Shown: positions 4,967 to 5,132 of the stretch, piece by piece
Layout: every line of letters begins with the position of its first letter
Numbering within the stretch: the first letter of the stretch is position 1
Source of the DNA: Methanodesulfokora sp964525965
GTDB lineage: Archaea > Korarchaeota > Korarchaeia > Korarchaeales > Korarchaeaceae
Direction: 5' to 3'
NCBI GenBank assembly: GCA_964525965.1
Contig: CAZGKA010000101.1
Location: 1-5,132, forward strand
Length of the DNA stretch: 5,132 nucleotides
The notes under the pieces: model-generated
The model's database searches: none
Told to the model about the DNA's origin: nothing
What the model saw: only the letters and a program-made list of their open reading frames with translations
Translations under genes and position numbers: made by a program

Positions 4967-5132
4967 GCGGCCTGACGTTCATGTCCAGCAGGAAAGCGGC
5001 CAGCCTCACCTCCTCGATGAGATCACCCCTGGCGACCACGAGGTGGCTCCCGACACCAAGCCTAGCCAGGTAATTCGGATCTACCCTCAGATCAGTGAGC
5101 GCCTGGGTTCTGCAGTGTCTCTCACTCAACCT
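4953..5132 (-). CDS. Unrecognised protein, C-terminal 59 residues (5' part outside window)
   Basis: The minus strand is open from the right edge to a TGA at 4953-4955, giving a 59-residue C-terminal fragment. The other two minus frames have stops in this stretch, and the codon choice (AGG arginines, CTC/CTG leucines) matches the neighbours, which makes this the likely coding frame. The fragment reads like a folded globular end: a Cys/His-containing start (ERHCRTQAL), a charged turn, then GSHLVVARGDLIEEVRLAAF, with the look of a beta strand followed by a helix. I do not recognise the family and give no function. It converges on the FAH gene with a 14-bp overlap. Confidence 0.55.
   Translation of the reverse strand, partial: RLSERHCRTQALTDLRVDPNYLARLGVGSHLVVARGDLIEEVRLAAFLLDMNVRPLTQT

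Noticed and set aside
4979..5071. Short plus-strand frame after the FAH gene (ATG near 4979)
   Set aside because: Only about 30 codons, no ribosome binding site, and the minus strand is open across the whole stretch.

Overview
The window looks like a piece of an archaeal chromosome, probably from a thermophile. Four things point that way. There are AT-rich TATA-like boxes about 25 bp upstream of start codons, one of them fitting a leaderless transcript. GTG and TTG starts are frequent. The protein families are ones common in archaea: two-domain Sua5, an AbrB-type VapB with a PIN toxin, a SnatA-like MarC protein, and DUF429. Arginine and isoleucine are mostly encoded by AGG/AGA and ATA. A Korarchaeota or other TACK lineage would fit, but I cannot place it firmly from sequence alone.

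Layout. Positions 1-560 (+) hold the 3' part of a Sua5-type threonylcarbamoyl-AMP synthase (tRNA t6A synthesis), cut by the left edge. A minus-strand block at 553-2375 reads, in transcription order, vapB (AbrB antitoxin), vapC (PIN toxin), an ECF-transporter S component, and a DUF429 RNase H-fold protein. vapB/vapC overlap, as do ecfS/DUF429, so these are probably two bicistronic units. A TATA-like/T-rich stretch near 1650-1660 separates them. A divergent promoter region (2376-2577) leads into a plus-strand block: a MarC-family membrane protein, a metallo-beta-lactamase-fold hydrolase with an N-terminal membrane segment, and a fumarylacetoacetate hydrolase (FAH) family enzyme joined to it by an ATGA overlap. 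The right edge (4953-5132, -) holds the C-terminal 59 residues of a protein I do not recognise, converging on the FAH gene.

How the genes work together. vapBC is a self-contained type II toxin-antitoxin pair, and its promoter carries a spaced inverted repeat that could be its own operator. The plus-strand trio (small-molecule transporter family, metal-dependent hydrolase, FAH-type enzyme) could form an uptake-and-degradation unit, but the substrate is unknown. The ECF S component is present without its energising module, which must lie elsewhere. I see no CRISPR array, insertion sequence, tRNA or rRNA. I do not find a convincing wholly new system. The items most worth a second look are the Sua5 that lacks the family's linker motif, the candidate vapBC operator, and the membrane-tethered hydrolase next to the FAH gene.
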